64,000 nucleotides of DNA from assembly GCF_003693445.1 (NCBI RefSeq), contig NZ_RFAR01000028.1:20251-84250 (forward strand). Reading direction: 5' to 3'. A model generated the notes under the pieces. It was not told the origin of the DNA. It did no database searches and saw only the letters and a list, made by a program, of their open reading frames with translations. The stretch comes from Aquitalea palustris. GTDB lineage: Bacteria > Pseudomonadota > Gammaproteobacteria > Burkholderiales > Chromobacteriaceae. The translations under genes and the position numbers were made by a program. Each line of letters opens with the position of its first letter. Positions within the stretch are counted from its first letter, which is position 1. This document shows positions 62,938 to 64,000 of the stretch, piece after piece.

Positions 62938-63558
62938 ATGTCCCGCTTGTTCAAATTGCTGCCGGAACTGGTGTTCAACTTTCTGCTGCCCTGGCTGGCT
63001 TATCGCTGGGCGCTGCCGCAGTGGGGAGAAACCACAGCGCTGATGGTGTCCTCGCTACCACCCATCGTGTGGAGCGTGGTCGAATTGCTGCGTTTTCGCC
63101 GGGTTGATGCTCTCAGCCTGCTGGTCGTGGGCGGTATCGCATTGTCACTGCTGGTGATGCTGCTGGGAGGAAGCCCGCGCGTATTGCTGATGCGGGAGTC
63201 CTTGCTATCGGGCCTGTTTGGTGTGGTTTTCCTGCTGTCGCTGCTGGCGGCTCGGCCGCTGGTTTACCATCTGGCGCTGGCCACGGTGGCGCGCGAGTCG
63301 GTCGATGGGCAGGCGCGCTTTATCCGGCGCTGGCAAGAGCCGGCATTTCGCCGGGGCATTCGGCAGATGACCTTGCTGTGGGGCGCCGGGCTCACGCTGG
63401 AAACAACCATCCGCTGCTGCATGATCTGGCAGTTGCCGGTGGAAACCTTTTTATTGCTTTCGCCCTTTGTCAGCTACGGCATCATGGGCTTGCTGGTGGG
63501 CCTGACCTGGCTGGGGCGGCGACAGCTGCGTAGTTCACCGCCTGCCTGGCAGTCTTGA
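62938..63558 (+). CDS. VC0807-like polytopic membrane protein
   Basis: The 206-residue integral membrane protein has about six helices. The N-terminal LPELVFNFLLPWLAYRWALP, the LPPIVWSVVELLRFRRVDALSLLVV loop and RRWQEPAFRRGIRQMTLLWGAGLTLE are typical of the VC0807 family, whose function is unknown. ATG 62938 is assigned from family length; its ribosome site is weak. It is monocistronic. Confidence 0.85.
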   Translation: MSRLFKLLPELVFNFLLPWLAYRWALPQWGETTALMVSSLPPIVWSVVELLRFRRVDALSLLVVGGIALSLLVMLLGGSPRVLLMRESLLSGLFGVVFLLSLLAARPLVYHLALATVARESVDGQARFIRRWQEPAFRRGIRQMTLLWGAGLTLETTIRCCMIWQLPVETFLLLSPFVSYGIMGLLVGLTWLGRRQLRSSPPAWQS

Positions 63559-63564
63559 AGACAA

Positions 63565-63780
63565 AAAAAGGGGCCGCCAAATGGCGGCCCAAAATTTCCG
63601 TGATGAACACTTAGGAGAATACGCGCTGCACTTCGCCTGAGCTGGCGCAGTACGATTCAAACTGCACTGGCTACCTGTCTGCAACACCTTCGTCTCTCGG
63701 GGGAGGCGACGGGGAGTGTCGCAAGCGGCCAGCCACTCATGGGGCAGAAGTGACTGGCGGTAACACATTGGCTACTTTAG
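63565..63780 (-). ncRNA. Candidate minus-strand structured RNA of unknown function
   Basis: This stretch has no convincing gene but ends on the minus strand in a strong terminator: GGGCCGCC / GGCGGCCC (63571-63590), 4-nt loop, then CTTTTTTT. Upstream on the same strand are further stems, including CCAGTCACT / AGTGGCTGG (63723-63757) and GTGCAGT / ACTGCGC (about 63645-63668). A terminator needs a transcript, so an sRNA is the simplest reading. It could also be the worn 3' end of a lost gene: one frame spells QFESYCASSGEVQRVFS before a stop 20 bp from the stem. No family was recognised. Confidence 0.35.
63571..63590 (-). terminator. Orphan minus-strand terminator
   Basis: Perfect 8-bp GC stem, 4-nt loop, seven Ts on the minus strand. 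It sits 12 bp after the convergent VC0807-type gene, which has only a weak T-run (AAAATTTCC) on its own side. Confidence 0.8.
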
Positions 63781-63877
63781 GCCAGCCGTATTGAGGAGAT
63801 GTGTCAGGCAAACGGCGAAATGTTAATAAGTTTTACAAATGATTCCCGTGGCATATTAAATTTATTTTAAGAAAGTG

Positions 63878-63906
63878 TTGACGCTGCCGATCATGGCAGG
63901 TACTAT
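63878..63906 (+). promoter_or_regulatory. Strong promoter of initiator tRNA-Met
   Basis: TTGACG (63878-63883), 17-bp spacer, TACTAT (63901-63906), then GCACTCC, a GC-containing discriminator suited to stringent control. The spacer contains a dyad CTGCC-N6-GGCAG (63884-63899). Confidence 0.8.
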
Positions 63907-63955
63907 GCACTCCTCTTCTGAAGAAACAGCGCAGAAGACGGCGACAGAACACTGA

Positions 63956-64000
<45 letters not shown>

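Noticed and set aside
63535..63768. Possible 77-residue minus-strand protein near the right edge
   Set aside because: It reads through the strong terminator stem and has scrambled composition. A structured RNA or gene remnant is a better explanation.

Overview
This is a contiguous piece of a GC-rich Gram-negative chromosome. Protein sequences and gene order point to a betaproteobacterium of the Neisseriales, probably the Chromobacterium/Aquitalea/Vogesella group; this is inference from family resemblance, not a database result. It looks like core chromosome: no insertion sequence, integrase, phage gene or CRISPR array is visible.

Region 1 (1-15810) is a TCA-cycle supercluster. prfB (cut at the left edge, with its programmed +1 frameshift) and mdh lie on the minus strand. 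Divergent from mdh is a GntR/HutC-type regulator with two perfect palindromes between them. Then come sdhCDAB-sdhE-gltA, a terminator, and sucA-sucB-small membrane protein-lpd-sucC-sucD, ended by a strong terminator. Stable hairpins without U-tracts sit at three of the later gene junctions.

Region 2 (15810-31310) is mixed: two lipoproteins; a LysR regulator divergent from cidAB; an OmpA-like lipoprotein; a SprA-type putative metallopeptidase; an acyl-CoA thioesterase; a pseudouridine synthase; a tightly overlapping four-gene minus-strand operon (ArnT-like transferase, DPM1-like glycosyltransferase, GtrA flippase, YdjC-type deacetylase) that reads as a lipid A aminosugar-modification pathway; a POT peptide transporter; a LemA-TPM-TPM operon; and tryptophanase preceded by a complete 35-residue TnaC arrest-peptide leader.

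Region 3 (31310-42060) is microaerobic respiration and peptide breakdown: ccoNOQP-ccoG-ccoH plus a YbaY-like lipoprotein on the minus strand, with an FNR/ANR box and a TATAAT element far upstream of ccoN, then an M61 peptidase and PepN on the plus strand.

Region 4 (42060-55910) holds an alpha/beta hydrolase, a prolyl-hydroxylase-like dioxygenase, aroC, a degenerate EAL-HDOD protein, a stand-alone ACP/ketoacyl synthase pair, the ada-alkB alkylation-repair operon with a recognisable Ada box, a porin with tandem palindromic operators, a MocR-type regulator divergent from a DUF2917 gene, tRNA-Ser(CGA) and a class I aminotransferase.

Region 5 (55910-64000) has apbC/mrp-murI-barnase-barstar on the minus strand (the toxin and inhibitor follow murI by 3 bp), then mdfA, metG, a 61-residue orphan protein, a VC0807-type membrane protein, an unexplained structured stretch with a minus-strand terminator, and the first 45 nt of initiator tRNA-Met behind a strong promoter.

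The most interesting items are the betaproteobacterial tnaC leader, the four-step lipid A aminosugar operon, the secreted barnase/barstar module in a housekeeping operon, the porin and MocR operator arrays, and the long-leader FNR-type promoter of ccoN.
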